DNA of 64,000 nucleotides, taken from assembly GCA_029547805.1 (NCBI GenBank), contig JAKPOP010000003.1, forward strand, positions 372,001 through 436,000, written 5' to 3'. The translations under genes were made by a program, and so were the position numbers. Of the stretch, positions 9,202-19,538 are shown one piece after another; the first letter of the stretch is position 1; every line of letters starts with the position of its first letter. The DNA comes from Deltaproteobacteria bacterium (GTDB taxonomy: Bacteria; Myxococcota_A; UBA9042; DTJE01). A model generated the notes under the pieces. It searched no databases, was not told where the DNA came from, and worked only from the letters and a program-made list of their open reading frames with translations.

Positions 9202-10425
9202 ATGCCGCAGGAGTTGACTCTTCAGACGTTGCAGGACCTTCTGTCGGGGGATGCGGTGGCCATCCGGCGCGTCCAGCAATTGCTGCCGGCCGGCGGCCCT
9301 GGGGACAAGGTCTTTCCCCCCACCTACGAGGGAAGCCAGTACGCGGAAGAGAACAGGATCCTCGATGGACGCGAGATCCCCTGCGTCCTGCTGGACAGCG
9401 TCCAGTCCCAGGCCAATCGCATGGAACAGGCCCTCAGGGAGACCTTCTATCGGGGACAGGACCAGGAGGCGGACATCCCCATTGTCCTGGTCGATTTCGT
9501 TTCGGCCGGCCTCCCCGAGGTGGGGGAACTGACCTCCCTGGATGTCCCGCATCGCCTGGCGGACGCGATCCTGCGGGACAGCGAGTACGAAGGGCAGCCG
9601 TTCCCTCAGAGCCCCATCGGAAGGGCTCTCACAGAGGCTTCCACATCCAATGCGACTGGTCTGTTCCAGTTCTCCCCCACCTCCCTGGTCTTTGGCGTCT
9701 GGGACTCGACGGGAAAGTCTGGGGGACTGGGAACCAAGTTCCAGCGGGTTCTTGTCGGAGAGGTCATCGCGTTCTTTGCAACGAAAGGGGTTCGCCCGAC
9801 CAGCCGAATCGACCCGCTTGGAATCGAACTCGACGCCGCGACGATCTACGAGGCCGCCGACGGATCGGTCTGGTCCTTGGACGCCAACCTCGCGGCAAAG
9901 GACGAAAAAGGCAATCCGAAGAAGATCAAACCTTCGGAAACCAACCATGGCAATGTGACCCCGACCCTAGAGAATCACAAGACGAAGCAACGCAACCATG
10001 GTGGGATCTCCTTCGAATTCGCGAAGCAGATGATCGTGATCAGCCTCCCGGCCATCCGCAGACTGCATTTCCCGGTCGGTGGTAGGGAAGACCAACGACG
10101 AAACGCCGCCGCCTGGACGGCCCTCACCGCCCTGGGAATCGCGGCAGCCGACCTGTCGATTCGCAAGGGCTGTGACCTCCGGAGCCGTTGTCTCCTGGTC
10201 CCGGACTCCTCTCGTCCTGTCGCCTGGGAATGCATCCGTGGGGATGGTTCCGTCGAGTCCTTCTCCATTGGCGACTCGACGCGGCTGCTCCGCGAGGCCG
10301 CCTCGGCTGCCGAGGCGCTGGGCCTTCCTTCCTGGCGACGCAAGCCCTGGGTGCTCCGTCCGTCCGGGAAACTGGTGGAACTGGTTCGCCGAAACCGAAA
10401 GAGCGGCCCCGTGGTGGAGGACTGA
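9202..10425 (+). CDS. csb1: Type I-G Cascade backbone Csb1 (Cas7 type, GSU0053 family)
   Basis: 407 residues. It would form the crRNA-binding filament of the type I-G (formerly I-U) interference complex. Recognised by overall similarity to the GSU0053/Csb1 RAMP family: an N-terminal SQANRMEQAL segment, the FGVWDSTGKSGGLGTKFQR block and the ISFEFAKQMIVISLPAIRRL region, and by gene order (csb1-csb2-cas3-large subunit). AAGGAGG precedes the ATG at 9202; an earlier in-frame start at 9154 lacks this. csb2 follows 2 bp after the stop, so the two are translationally linked. Confidence 0.87.
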   Translation: MPQELTLQTLQDLLSGDAVAIRRVQQLLPAGGPGDKVFPPTYEGSQYAEENRILDGREIPCVLLDSVQSQANRMEQALRETFYRGQDQEADIPIVLVDFVSAGLPEVGELTSLDVPHRLADAILRDSEYEGQPFPQSPIGRALTEASTSNATGLFQFSPTSLVFGVWDSTGKSGGLGTKFQRVLVGEVIAFFATKGVRPTSRIDPLGIELDAATIYEAADGSVWSLDANLAAKDEKGNPKKIKPSETNHGNVTPTLENHKTKQRNHGGISFEFAKQMIVISLPAIRRLHFPVGGREDQRRNAAAWTALTALGIAAADLSIRKGCDLRSRCLLVPDSSRPVAWECIRGDGSVESFSIGDSTRLLREAASAAEALGLPSWRRKPWVLRPSGKLVELVRRNRKSGPVVED

Positions 10426-10427
10426 CG

Positions 10428-11888
10428 ATGTTTGCGATTGCCTGGCAGTACCTGACTGGCCGGGCGGTGGCGACGAGTCCCTCCGATCGGACGGCTCCAG
10501 AATGGCCACCGCACCCGGATCGGGTGTTCATGGCCCTGGTGGCCTCTTGGGCGGACTCCGGAGCGCCACCGGCCGGACGAGCGGCACTGGAGTGGCTCGA
10601 GGCGCAGACTCCACCGTCTCTGGTCCTCCCCCAGAGCGTCAGCCTGGACGTCCAGGATCCGACCGCCAGCGTGATCAAGGTCTTCGTCCCGGTGAACGAC
10701 ATCGAGCCGCCGAAACGCGGTCGGGAGTATGGCGACACCTACCTGGGTCTGCTGCCATCGAGGCGAGAAAAGAAGGAACGCCATTTCCCCTCCGTCCTGC
10801 CGGGGGAAGAGGTCTGCATGCTGGTGTTTCGGGAGCCTCCCCCTCTGGAGCATCGGGCGGCACTGGCCTCGCTGTGCTCACATGTGGTCCGAATTGGCCA
10901 CTCCCGATCCCTGGTCCGTGTCTGGCTCGAGGACAATCCACCCGATCCCCTGTGGATCCCCAACAGCCCTGCCGGCGCGGACTTCCACCTGAGGGTCCCA
11001 TACAAGGGTCGTCTGGCGGATCTGCAGGATGATTTCAACATGGGCGTCCGCCCGAGGGCCGCCCGCTGGATCGCCTATGGATCGGTGCAGAGTCCAGACC
11101 TCCCCAGAGGGGAATTCGATGGACGCATGTTCGTCTTTCGTCGCACCGGGGGAGCCCAGTCCACCATTTCGCGAACTCTGGCGTGGACCGATGCCCTCCG
11201 AGGGGTCTTTCTGAAAGCGGCAGATGGCAATCGCGACTGGATGCAACTGGTGAGCGGACACTCCCCGGACGGGGGGCGCCTGAACGCTCCACACGTCGCC
11301 TTCGTACCCTTGGCGAATACCGGGCATTCCAACGCCACCGGCCTTCTGATGGGATTCGGTCTGCTCCTTCCCGCAACGCTGTCCCCCGATCAACAAAACG
11401 CGTTCCTGTACGATGTCCTGCCACGGGCGTTCCAGGATGCCGATCCTCCCACGATTCGTCTGGTGGCCGGTGCCCTGGGAGAGATGTTCCTGGAGCGGGA
11501 GTCACAGCCCGTCCCGGCCTTCAACCTTCGATCGACTACCTGGACGCGTCAGGGCCCACGATGGGCCACCGTGACACCCATCGTCCTTGATCGCCAGCCC
11601 CCGCGGCGTCATGAAGATCAGGACCAGTGGGCGATGGACCAGATCGCGGACGCATGCCGACGTCAGGGGCTGCCGGAGCCCCTCGACATCGCGGTCTCGG
11701 GGTTCTCTTCGGTGCCCGGGGTTCCTCCCGCCAGGGCCTTCCCTCCCCTTCCGCGTCGCAGCGACGGCGGCAGGCGTTGGCATCTCCACGCCACGATTCG
11801 CTTTCCCCGAAAAATCGCAGGGCCCCTGTTGCTTGGCGCCGGGCGTTACCGGGGATACGGCCTGCTCCGTCCTTGGGAGGTGCCATGA
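10428..11888 (+). CDS. csb2: Type I-G Csb2 (fused Cas5-Cas6 type RAMP protein, GSU0054 family)
   Basis: 486 residues. In type I-G this protein combines the Cas5 role (crRNA 5' handle binding) with Cas6-type pre-crRNA cleavage, which explains why no separate cas6 lies in this operon. The N-terminal FAIAWQYLTGRAVA and WPPHPDRVFMALVASW blocks are characteristic of Csb2. The C-terminus has a RAMP-like glycine-rich loop (GPLLLGAGRYRGYGLLRPW). The stop overlaps the cas3 start (ATGA). GTGGTGGAGG just before the csb1 stop supplies a plausible ribosome binding site for the ATG at 10428. Confidence 0.87.
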   Translation: MFAIAWQYLTGRAVATSPSDRTAPEWPPHPDRVFMALVASWADSGAPPAGRAALEWLEAQTPPSLVLPQSVSLDVQDPTASVIKVFVPVNDIEPPKRGREYGDTYLGLLPSRREKKERHFPSVLPGEEVCMLVFREPPPLEHRAALASLCSHVVRIGHSRSLVRVWLEDNPPDPLWIPNSPAGADFHLRVPYKGRLADLQDDFNMGVRPRAARWIAYGSVQSPDLPRGEFDGRMFVFRRTGGAQSTISRTLAWTDALRGVFLKAADGNRDWMQLVSGHSPDGGRLNAPHVAFVPLANTGHSNATGLLMGFGLLLPATLSPDQQNAFLYDVLPRAFQDADPPTIRLVAGALGEMFLERESQPVPAFNLRSTTWTRQGPRWATVTPIVLDRQPPRRHEDQDQWAMDQIADACRRQGLPEPLDIAVSGFSSVPGVPPARAFPPLPRRSDGGRRWHLHATIRFPRKIAGPLLLGAGRYRGYGLLRPWEVP

Positions 11889-14800
11889 ACCTTCAAACGG
11901 GTCATTTCGAGGAGTTCTTCCACGCCATCCATGGCAAGGAGCCCTTCCCCTGGCAGACAAGGTTGCTGCACCATGTCCTGGAGCAGGGGTGGCCTGAGAC
12001 ACTGTCCCTTCCGACGGCCACAGGCAAGACGGCGATTCTGGACGTGGCCGTGTTTGCGCTGGCTCTCCAGGCAGACCTTTCTCCTACGGAACGGGTCGCC
12101 TGCAGGAGAATCGCCCTGATCGTGGATCGCCGCGTCGTCGTGGACGAGGCCTCCAACCGGGCCAGACGCATCGAGCGTGCCATTCGGGAGGCGGCTTCCT
12201 CCGAAACGGCCAATCCCATCGTCACCGAGGTTGGGAACGCCCTGAAGCGACTCGGCGGAAATCCCCCTCTCCGCAGCACCACGCTTCGGGGGGGCATGTA
12301 TCTCGAAGAACTCTGGGCCGAATCCCCCTTGCAGCCGGTGATTCTGTGTTCCACCGTGGACCAGATCGGCTCCAGGCTCCTTCATCGAGGGTATGGACTG
12401 TCTTGCAGGTCACAACCCCTTCATGCAGGACTTCTCTCCCACGATACCTTGATCGTCCTGGACGAGGCCCACTGCAGCGATCCGTTCCTTCAGACCCTCC
12501 AGGCCATCCACCAACTTCGCCTGGTGGCCGAGGTGCAGGTCCCCGGACCTTTTCACGTCGTGGCCATGACCGCGACGCCGAAGAACGTGAAGGAACCATT
12601 CCGTCTGAACAGGGAGGACTACCAGCATCCTGTGTTGTCCCGGCGGCTCCAGACTCAAAAGCCGGCTCAACTGGTCGAGGCTAAGAAGGGACAGGACTCG
12701 GGACTGGTCGAAACCTTCGTCCAACAGGTGAGAAACGTCTTGGATTGGACATCCGACGGGTATTCGACCCCCGTGGTCCCACCTTCTGCAGAAAACCTTG
12801 CCACCTCCGAACTCCCTCTGGAGGGTCTTTGGAAGCGATCCGAACCACCTCCTGTCCTCCCAGTGAACACGGTTCTGGTGGTGACGAACCGTGTGGCGAC
12901 CGCCCGTCTGCTCTACGAACATCTAGTGAAGGAAGCGTCTTCAGGAACGGGAAAGAAATCCCGGAGGGCCTTCACAACGGAACTTCTGACCGGACGAACG
13001 CGTCCGCTGGATCGTGAGCGAATCCTGGAACGCTTGAAGCAGCGGATCTCGGCCGATCGTTCGCCCCGCAACCCCGAGGGAGCCATCCCCCTGGTCGTCG
13101 TTGCAACCCAATGCGTCGAAGTGGGAGCGGACTTCGATTTCGACGCCCTGGTCACCGAGGCCTGTCCCCTGGATGCCCTACGCCAACGACTGGGTCGTAT
13201 CGACCGCATGGGAGATCGAGGGATCTCCCCTGTCGTGGTGATATGCCGCAAGGAAGGCGTCGGAACCTCGACCAGCCCTGCAGACGACCCCGTGTATGGA
13301 CAGGCGCTGTCCAGGACCTGGCACTGGCTGCAATCACTCCCCCAAGGTCCCGACGGCTGCGTGGATCTTGGGCAGATCGCCTTGGAAGCCCATTTGCCGA
13401 AGGATCAGACGCCGCTTCAGACACCTTCCTCCGATGCGCCCCTGCTCTTCCCGGTGTACTGTGATCTCCTGGTGCAGACCGGGCCCCAACCGAGTGTCTC
13501 ACCGGATCCCTCCTTGTTTCTTCATGGTCCCGATCGGGGTGTCCCGGAGGTCCAGATCGTGTGGCGTTCGGACCTCGATCCGGAGTCCACGGAACACTGG
13601 GCCTCGACCATTTCTCTCTGTCCTCCCTTGGCCATTGAAGCACTGCCTGTTCCTCTGTATCTTGCCAGGGCCTGGCTTGCCGAGGATTCGAAGCGCCTTT
13701 CCCAAGATGAAGGAGGAGATCTCCCCGATCCCCGGGAGGACGAAGACAACCGCGTCGATGGTCATTCAAGGCCTTTTCTGAAGTGGGCCGGGCCAAAAGA
13801 GTCGGAAGTCATCACCGATCCGAGGCTCCTGAGTCCCGGGGACGTCCTTGTTGTCCCTTGTTCCTACGGGGGCTGCGACCAGCATGGCTGGAATCCTGAG
13901 TTCCAGGTTCCGGTGAGCGATCTGGCAGAAACCGCCATGATCCGTGTTCGTAGGCGACCCGTGCTTCGGGTCACGCCCGCCTTGTGGACTCGCCCTGGCC
14001 TCGAGGCGTTCGAGTCACCCTTCCAGGAACTGGCCCACCTGAAGTCCGATGAAGAATCCGAATGGCCAGACGACCTGAAGGACCGTGTCCGCTCGTCTCT
14101 TCGCAGCATCGACGAGCAACACCTTTCGGACGACTTTCGACAGATGCTGGATCATTTTCGCCATAAGAAATGGGAGGTTCAGCCTCATCCATCTGGCGTC
14201 GGAGTCGTGATTCTCTCCAGTCACCACATCGCCAGTGTTTCTTCCAGTGACGACGACTCCTCGTTGCTTCACGAAGGAACCGTCCCATTGTTTTCCCACA
14301 TGGAACAGGTCGGCCGGCTGGCCAGGGTGTTGGCCGAAAGGGTTGGGCTTGATTCAAGTCTCGTGGAGGACGTTTCTCTGGCAGCCCGTCTCCATGACCT
14401 CGGAAAGGCTGATCCCCGTTTTCAGGCATGGATGGCCGGAGGAGATTTCGTGCGGGCCAGGCGCCTTGGCCTGCTGGCGAAATCCGATGGAATCCTGATT
14501 GGGAGTCGCCAATCTGCCGAGGCCCAGAGACTGGCCGGCTATCCGGAAGGAGGGCGACACGAAATCCTTTCCGTCCGTTTGTTGGAGTCCTGTCCCCCCT
14601 TGATGGAACGGGCCCACGACCGTGATCTGCTTCTCCACCTGGTGGCCGCACATCATGGCCATGCTCGTCCCCTGGCCCCCGTAGTTCGTGACGATAGGCC
14701 CGTTCATGTCCAGGTGACCCTTGACGCCCACACGCTGATTGCTCCAAGTGACACCTCCCTGGAGCACATCGCGAGCGGTGTCGCAGAGAGATTCTTCCGG

Positions 14801-14911
14801 CTGATTCGCCGATACGGTTGGTGGGGTCTTTCGTTTCTGGAATCCATCGTGAAACTGGCCGACTACCAGGCCAGTAGACTGCCCGAGGTGTCTGGAGGCG
14901 ACCATGGATGA
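11885..14911 (+). CDS. cas3: Cas3 helicase-nuclease, helicase first and HD at the C-terminus
   Basis: 1008 residues. ATP-dependent 3'-5' helicase and single-strand DNase recruited by the type I-G complex to degrade target DNA. Walker A PTATGKT at about 43-49, DEAH box (VLDEAHCSD) at about 193, helicase motif VVATQCVEVGADFDFD near 400-415, QRLGRIDRMG after it. The HD nuclease domain lies at the C-terminal end, with LHDLGKADPRF near 836-846 and the second metal-site LVAAHHGHARPL near 920. This helicase-HD order is the reverse of most type I Cas3 proteins and is a type I-G hallmark. It overlaps both neighbours (4 and 8 nt). Confidence 0.95.
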   Translation: MNLQTGHFEEFFHAIHGKEPFPWQTRLLHHVLEQGWPETLSLPTATGKTAILDVAVFALALQADLSPTERVACRRIALIVDRRVVVDEASNRARRIERAIREAASSETANPIVTEVGNALKRLGGNPPLRSTTLRGGMYLEELWAESPLQPVILCSTVDQIGSRLLHRGYGLSCRSQPLHAGLLSHDTLIVLDEAHCSDPFLQTLQAIHQLRLVAEVQVPGPFHVVAMTATPKNVKEPFRLNREDYQHPVLSRRLQTQKPAQLVEAKKGQDSGLVETFVQQVRNVLDWTSDGYSTPVVPPSAENLATSELPLEGLWKRSEPPPVLPVNTVLVVTNRVATARLLYEHLVKEASSGTGKKSRRAFTTELLTGRTRPLDRERILERLKQRISADRSPRNPEGAIPLVVVATQCVEVGADFDFDALVTEACPLDALRQRLGRIDRMGDRGISPVVVICRKEGVGTSTSPADDPVYGQALSRTWHWLQSLPQGPDGCVDLGQIALEAHLPKDQTPLQTPSSDAPLLFPVYCDLLVQTGPQPSVSPDPSLFLHGPDRGVPEVQIVWRSDLDPESTEHWASTISLCPPLAIEALPVPLYLARAWLAEDSKRLSQDEGGDLPDPREDEDNRVDGHSRPFLKWAGPKESEVITDPRLLSPGDVLVVPCSYGGCDQHGWNPEFQVPVSDLAETAMIRVRRRPVLRVTPALWTRPGLEAFESPFQELAHLKSDEESEWPDDLKDRVRSSLRSIDEQHLSDDFRQMLDHFRHKKWEVQPHPSGVGVVILSSHHIASVSSSDDDSSLLHEGTVPLFSHMEQVGRLARVLAERVGLDSSLVEDVSLAARLHDLGKADPRFQAWMAGGDFVRARRLGLLAKSDGILIGSRQSAEAQRLAGYPEGGRHEILSVRLLESCPPLMERAHDRDLLLHLVAAHHGHARPLAPVVRDDRPVHVQVTLDAHTLIAPSDTSLEHIASGVAERFFRLIRRYGWWGLSFLESIVKLADYQASRLPEVSGGDHG

Positions 14912-16094
14912 ATTGCGATGCAAGGGACTGGATGGCAGGAATCCTTTGCACTTCCTGGCAGCACTGGGCGCCCTGCTCCTCTCCGACCGGATTTCACCCG
15001 GTATGCGACTTTCCTGGGAGCAGCGTGGCGCCGCATGGAACCCCATCTTGTCCCCCGTTTCCGATCCCCAGAAATTGTTCGGTCATCTTGCTGCCTGGTT
15101 GAATCGGCTGGGAGAAGTGGGTTCCTCGGACCCGTTTCTCCAAAAACGATTGAAGGAACTCCAACAAAGACTGAAAGCCAGGCAAGAATCCCTGAAATCG
15201 AAGAAGAAGGAACAGGGAAGAAAGCGTGGGAAGGGGTCCGCCTCCAATGCATCGGAGCCTTCCGCGGAGGAGGAGGAGATCCGTCGGATTCAGGAAGAGA
15301 TTGCTTCCTTGGAGGGCCGCCGAGCCTCGGAACTCGGATACGGAATCGCACACTGGGGAGACCTCATCGCGGTCAATGCCGAAACGGTCCGCCATTACGG
15401 CAAGAGGGCCCTTCGGGATTGGCTGATTGCGGCGCTGACAGAAAAGGGTTCAGGGACTATTGAACCGTTCACCGAGGACCCTCGGTTACGGATCTGTCTG
15501 GTTCCTGCTCTCGCCAGCGATGTTATTCGGAAGCGGGGAAAGGATTCGGGGTCCCTCGTGGAACCGACGCCCCTGAGTTTCAGCAACGGGGCCAGCAATC
15601 AGTACTTACTGAAGGATTTCCGGAACTGCACCCATCATGTCAATCCGGAACGTGTTGAAGCCACCCTCCTTGGATTCAATTCGCGTTTCGTGGAGGGAAT
15701 CACCGGACTCAACTGGGATCCCTCTGACTATCGTCCATACGCGATGTCCTGGAGCGATCCAGATGGAACCCCGAAGAACACTGACGTTGCCGCCAATGCA
15801 TTGGCCTACATTGGGCTTTCTTTTTATCCGGTCCTTCCCGCGAACCGTCGCGTCCACCTGTTTGGCATTCGCTCTTCGGGGAGGGCGTTCGCGTGGCCTC
15901 TGTGGGAATCCCCTCTGGACCCGACTCTGGTCCAACTGGTGATTTCCAGTTCCAGACTCGAGTTGGAGGAGGTTTCTCCGGAAGAACTATCTCATCGTGG
16001 AATTTCTGAAGTCCGGCAATCAAGCATCATCAACCCAAGCGGCAAACGCAACTATTTTTCGCCTTCCAGGCCCATCTTCACGCGGATGCCTTAG
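14904..16094 (+). CDS. Type I-G Cas8-type large subunit (GSU0052/Csb3- or Csx17-like)
   Basis: 396 residues, last gene of the effector operon, overlapping cas3 by 8 nt. The start GLDGRNPLHFLAALGALLLSD resembles the N-terminus of Csx17/Csb3 proteins, and LSFSNGASNQYLLKDFRNC and DPSDYRPYAMSWSDPDG match the conserved core of this group, proposed to recognise the PAM and stabilise the Cascade. Residues about 70-145 are an unusually charged Lys/Glu/Arg-rich stretch predicted to be coiled coil, probably lineage-specific. Whether it is best called Csb3 or Csx17 cannot be decided by eye. The array begins 40 bp after the stop, in the opposite transcription orientation. Confidence 0.72.
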   Translation: MDELRCKGLDGRNPLHFLAALGALLLSDRISPGMRLSWEQRGAAWNPILSPVSDPQKLFGHLAAWLNRLGEVGSSDPFLQKRLKELQQRLKARQESLKSKKKEQGRKRGKGSASNASEPSAEEEEIRRIQEEIASLEGRRASELGYGIAHWGDLIAVNAETVRHYGKRALRDWLIAALTEKGSGTIEPFTEDPRLRICLVPALASDVIRKRGKDSGSLVEPTPLSFSNGASNQYLLKDFRNCTHHVNPERVEATLLGFNSRFVEGITGLNWDPSDYRPYAMSWSDPDGTPKNTDVAANALAYIGLSFYPVLPANRRVHLFGIRSSGRAFAWPLWESPLDPTLVQLVISSSRLELEEVSPEELSHRGISEVRQSSIINPSGKRNYFSPSRPIFTRMP

Positions 16095-16134
16095 TACCTG
16101 TTGCGCCTCGTGGCAACGTCCGCCAGTCATCGCC

Positions 16135-19060
16135 TTTTCATTTTGGCCGCGTTCCTGGGAACGCGGAAACGGTCTGCCACTGCCGGGGTGCTCGCGCAGC
16201 AGGTGAGCTTCAATTTGGCCGCGTTCCTGGGAACGCGGAAACGGTTGATGATGCCGCCCGGCTCGGAGATTGCCATCGGCTTCAATTTGGCCGCGTTCCT
16301 GGGAACGCGGAAACCCTCCTCCCAGTCTGAGAAGCAGGAGGGGTAGGCATGCTTCAATTTGGCCGCGTTCCTGGGAACGCGGAAACGGTGACTATCGCCG
16401 GCGGGGCCCTGGCAGATCTGCTGCTTCAATTTGGCCGCGTTCCTGGGAACGCGGAAACGATGCAAGCGCGCGCGAAAGCGCCGCACTCCGCGGGCTTCAA
16501 TTTGGCCGCGTTCCTGGGAACGCGGAAACCAGGATAGCCAATGCGCCCCAACGATGGAAGCACGGCTTCAATTTGGCCGCGTTCCTGGGAACGCGGAAAC
16601 CGCGATCCGCGCCGCGTCACGCGCTTTGTCCGACCGGCTTCAATTTGGCCGCGTTCCTGGGAACGCGGAAACCCCACTCCCTTGCCACCAGGCCCGCATC
16701 GTCCGGGATGCTTCAATTTGGCCGCGTTCCTGGGAACGCGGAAACACGATTCTGACTAAGATGACCGACCTGGCCGTTCGTGCTTCAATTTGGCCGCGTT
16801 CCTGGGAACGCGGAAACTCATGCAGCGGCCTGGAAGATGGTTCTCCTGGCGTGGCTTCAATTTGGCCGCGTTCCTGGGAACGCGGAAACCGGCCCTGATC
16901 TGCTCTCCGTGATCGACGGTCGCCCGGCTTCAATTTGGCCGCGTTCCTGGGAACGCGGAAACCGCATTCCTCCGCTTTTTCCGCCGCCATTTCGGCCGTG
17001 CTTCAATTTGGCCGCGTTCCTGGGAACGCGGAAACCCACAGGCTGCGTTGGCCTCGCTGGTCCGATACCAGGCTTCAATTTGGCCGCGTTCCTGGGAACG
17101 CGGAAACACGGCAGAACCGTGCGGTGCCATGGCCCCCGCTGGTAGGCTTCAATTTGGCCGCGTTCCTGGGAACGCGGAAACATTCTTCCTCTGCGACGAT
17201 CCTTTCTGCGATCGCGCGCGCTTCAATTTGGCCGCGTTCCTGGGAACGCGGAAACCCGCGTCCGCCGCCACCGACACCGTCACCGCCAGCAACGCTTCAA
17301 TTTGGCCGCGTTCCTGGGAACGCGGAAACCCCTGATATCGACGTGGACGAAGGAATCATACAGCCCGCTTCAATTTGGCCGCGTTCCTGGGAACGCGGAA
17401 ACGGCTGGAAGGGTTGGTCCTTCAAGCCAGCGGGGGTGCTTCAATTTGGCCGCGTTCCTGGGAACGCGGAAACGAGCATGACGCCAGCGCCGAGCACGAG
17501 CCCCAGCCCGCTTCAATTTGGCCGCGTTCCTGGGAACGCGGAAACTCGACTCCGATCATGCTGCGCGATCGGCGCGGCATCATGCTTCAATTTGGCCGCG
17601 TTCCTGGGAACGCGGAAACCGACTGGACCTCCAGGGGCCCGCGCGCCAGAGTGGCGCTTCAATTTGGCCGCGTTCCTGGGAACGCGGAAACTGGCGAAGA
17701 AACGCAAATCAGAGGTGACGATGGACGCTTCAATTTGGCCGCGTTCCTGGGAACGCGGAAACCTTCCCACGACGGGGGCGGCAAATAATCCGTGAAAGGC
17801 TTCAATTTGGCCGCGTTCCTGGGAACGCGGAAACGTGGTTGAAGAAAAGGTGAAGGCGGGGGGCGAAAATGCTTCAATTTGGCCGCGTTCCTGGGAACGC
17901 GGAAACGGATGTTGCTATCACGAATCCAACCGGATCGGATGTGCTTCAATTTGGCCGCGTTCCTGGGAACGCGGAAACATGCATCCGGCACCTATGTTTC
18001 CGGCGTGTCTTTGGCTTCAATTTGGCCGCGTTCCTGGGAACGCGGAAACGTTCCCTGAGCCACGCCGCCAGGTCCGGGAGGATCGCTTCAATTTGGCCGC
18101 GTTCCTGGGAACGCGGAAACCTGCGGGCTGTGGCAGGTCCGCCCCGAGGTCCACGGGACGCTTCAATTTGGCCGCGTTCCTGGGAACGCGGAAACAGGTA
18201 TGGGCATCCGGTGACGATTCTGACGAAGATGCTTCAATTTGGCCGCGTTCCTGGGAACGCGGAAACAGGTATGGGCATCCGGTGACGATTCTGACGAAGA
18301 TGCTTCAATTTGGCCGCGTTCCTGGGAACGCGGAAACGAGGTTGCCCAGGGCACGAGCCACTGCCTCGGCCAGCTTCAATTTGGCCGCGTTCCTGGGAAC
18401 GCGGAAACCGTAGCAGGAGCGCCACGCGGACTCCCAGCGCTCAGCTTCAATTTGGCCGCGTTCCTGGGAACGCGGAAACGCCATCCCTGTCGCGATCCGT
18501 GGCGTCTCCGACGCGACGCTTCAATTTGGCCGCGTTCCTGGGAACGCGGAAACCCCAGGACCCCGCCGCGGCCCGCAAGCGCATCCTCGCTTCAATTTGG
18601 CCGCGTTCCTGGGAACGCGGAAACTCGATCTCCTCCCTGGATCGGCCGGGCGCGAGGTAGGCTTCAATTTGGCCGCGTTCCTGGGAACGCGGAAACCTCC
18701 CCGGAGCATGACCCGCTGCCAGTCCAGTGGCCTGCTTCAATTTGGCCGCGTTCCTGGGAACGCGGAAACGGCCTGCCTCCGCTCCAGCTCCAGCTGATCG
18801 AGGCCGCTTCAATTTGGCCGCGTTCCTGGGAACGCGGAAACGCGGATGCCGCTACCATGGCTGCCGCTATCACCTCTGGCTTCAATTTGGCCGCGTTCCT
18901 GGGAACGCGGAAACACCACCGATCGCCGGGAGAACCTCGTGCCGAAGAAGGCTTCAATTTGGCCGCGTTCCTGGGAACGCGGAAACGACCGCCCAGGCAA
19001 GCCATTCACCCTTCCAGGTTCCATGCTTCAATTTGGCCGCGTTCCTGGGAACGCGGAAAC
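16135..19060 (-). CRISPR. CRISPR array 1 (type I-G), 41 repeats and 40 spacers
   Basis: 36-bp repeat, spacers 35-39 bp. Read on the minus strand the repeat starts GTTTCCGCG, contains the perfect 9-bp inverted pair CCGCGTTCC/GGAACGCGG, and ends AAATTGAAGC, the expected crRNA 5' handle. Transcription is assigned to - for three reasons: the handle-like end, a promoter abutting the 19060 side, and the only degenerate repeat (16135-16170; three mismatches in its minus-strand 3' part) sitting at the far end, as terminal repeats do. Newest spacers should therefore be near 19000. Spacers at 18196-18230 and 18267-18301 are identical, a unit duplication. Confidence 0.98.
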
Positions 19061-19238
19061 AGCACGCCCCAACAATATCGTCTTTATCGGAACTTTCAAG
19101 AGGCGTTTCGAGAAGTCCCGCTTCTCCTTCCGATGGCCAGCATTGACCCACCTTCCTACGCGTCTTCAACCTTCGGTTATCACGAGCCTTCGAGCGGTTC
19201 CAGGGAGATCCGAGCCATTGAACCTCTCGCGGGGCATG
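19061..19238 (-). promoter_or_regulatory. Leader of array 1 with promoter next to the first repeat
   Basis: 178-bp region between the array and the cas2 stop, with no coding potential. On the minus strand TTGAAA (19094-19099) and TATTGT (19072-19077) are separated by 16 bp, with the -10 ending 11 bp before the leader-proximal repeat. This is the natural place for the pre-crRNA promoter and the integration-directing sequence. No IHF site was securely identified. Confidence 0.6.
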
Positions 19239-19529
19239 TCATACCACAACCGGTCGGCGCTCCCGAGGGCGATATGGAAGCCCCAAGGAACTGATCGAAA
19301 CCGATCCCCTCCCTTCTACAGGACCAAGATCAACAATCAGAATCTGGTCCACGTCGTGCTTCAGAAGAGGATCCAGCGACGACTTCATCAGGGCCAATTC
19401 CCTGGGCGAAAGGTCACATTGAAACACGGAGTACTGAACGTGAACCCCGAATGCCCCCGTCTTCTTGAAGACCCTGCGAAGCCTCTTCTCATCGCATATG
19501 TCATAGGTCACCAGGTATCTGTTTCTCAT
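19239..19529 (-). CDS. cas2: Cas2, type I-G adaptation
   Basis: 96 residues. Structural core of the Cas1-Cas2 spacer integrase. RYLVTYDICDEKRLRRVFK is the Cas2 beta-1/alpha-1 signature with the conserved Asp after TY; YSVFQCDLSP is the second strand block. It lies 9 bp after the cas4-cas1 stop on the same strand and just before the leader, the canonical adaptation order cas1-cas2-leader-array. It is distinct in sequence from the second cas2 at 39198, which belongs to the type III-type arrays. Confidence 0.96.
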   Translation of the reverse strand: MRNRYLVTYDICDEKRLRRVFKKTGAFGVHVQYSVFQCDLSPRELALMKSSLDPLLKHDVDQILIVDLGPVEGRGSVSISSLGLPYRPRERRPVVV

Positions 19530-19538
19530 CTGGTCCCC

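Noticed and set aside
8908-9948. N-terminal extension of the lipoprotein frame to 9948
   Set aside because: It runs antisense to csb1 and would bury the lipoprotein signal peptide.
18239-19294. Long frames through CRISPR arrays 1, 2 and 3 on both strands
   Set aside because: They translate the repeats over and over (e.g. SIWPRSWERGN, NLAAFLGTRK, IPSSSGWFFG) and are array shadows.
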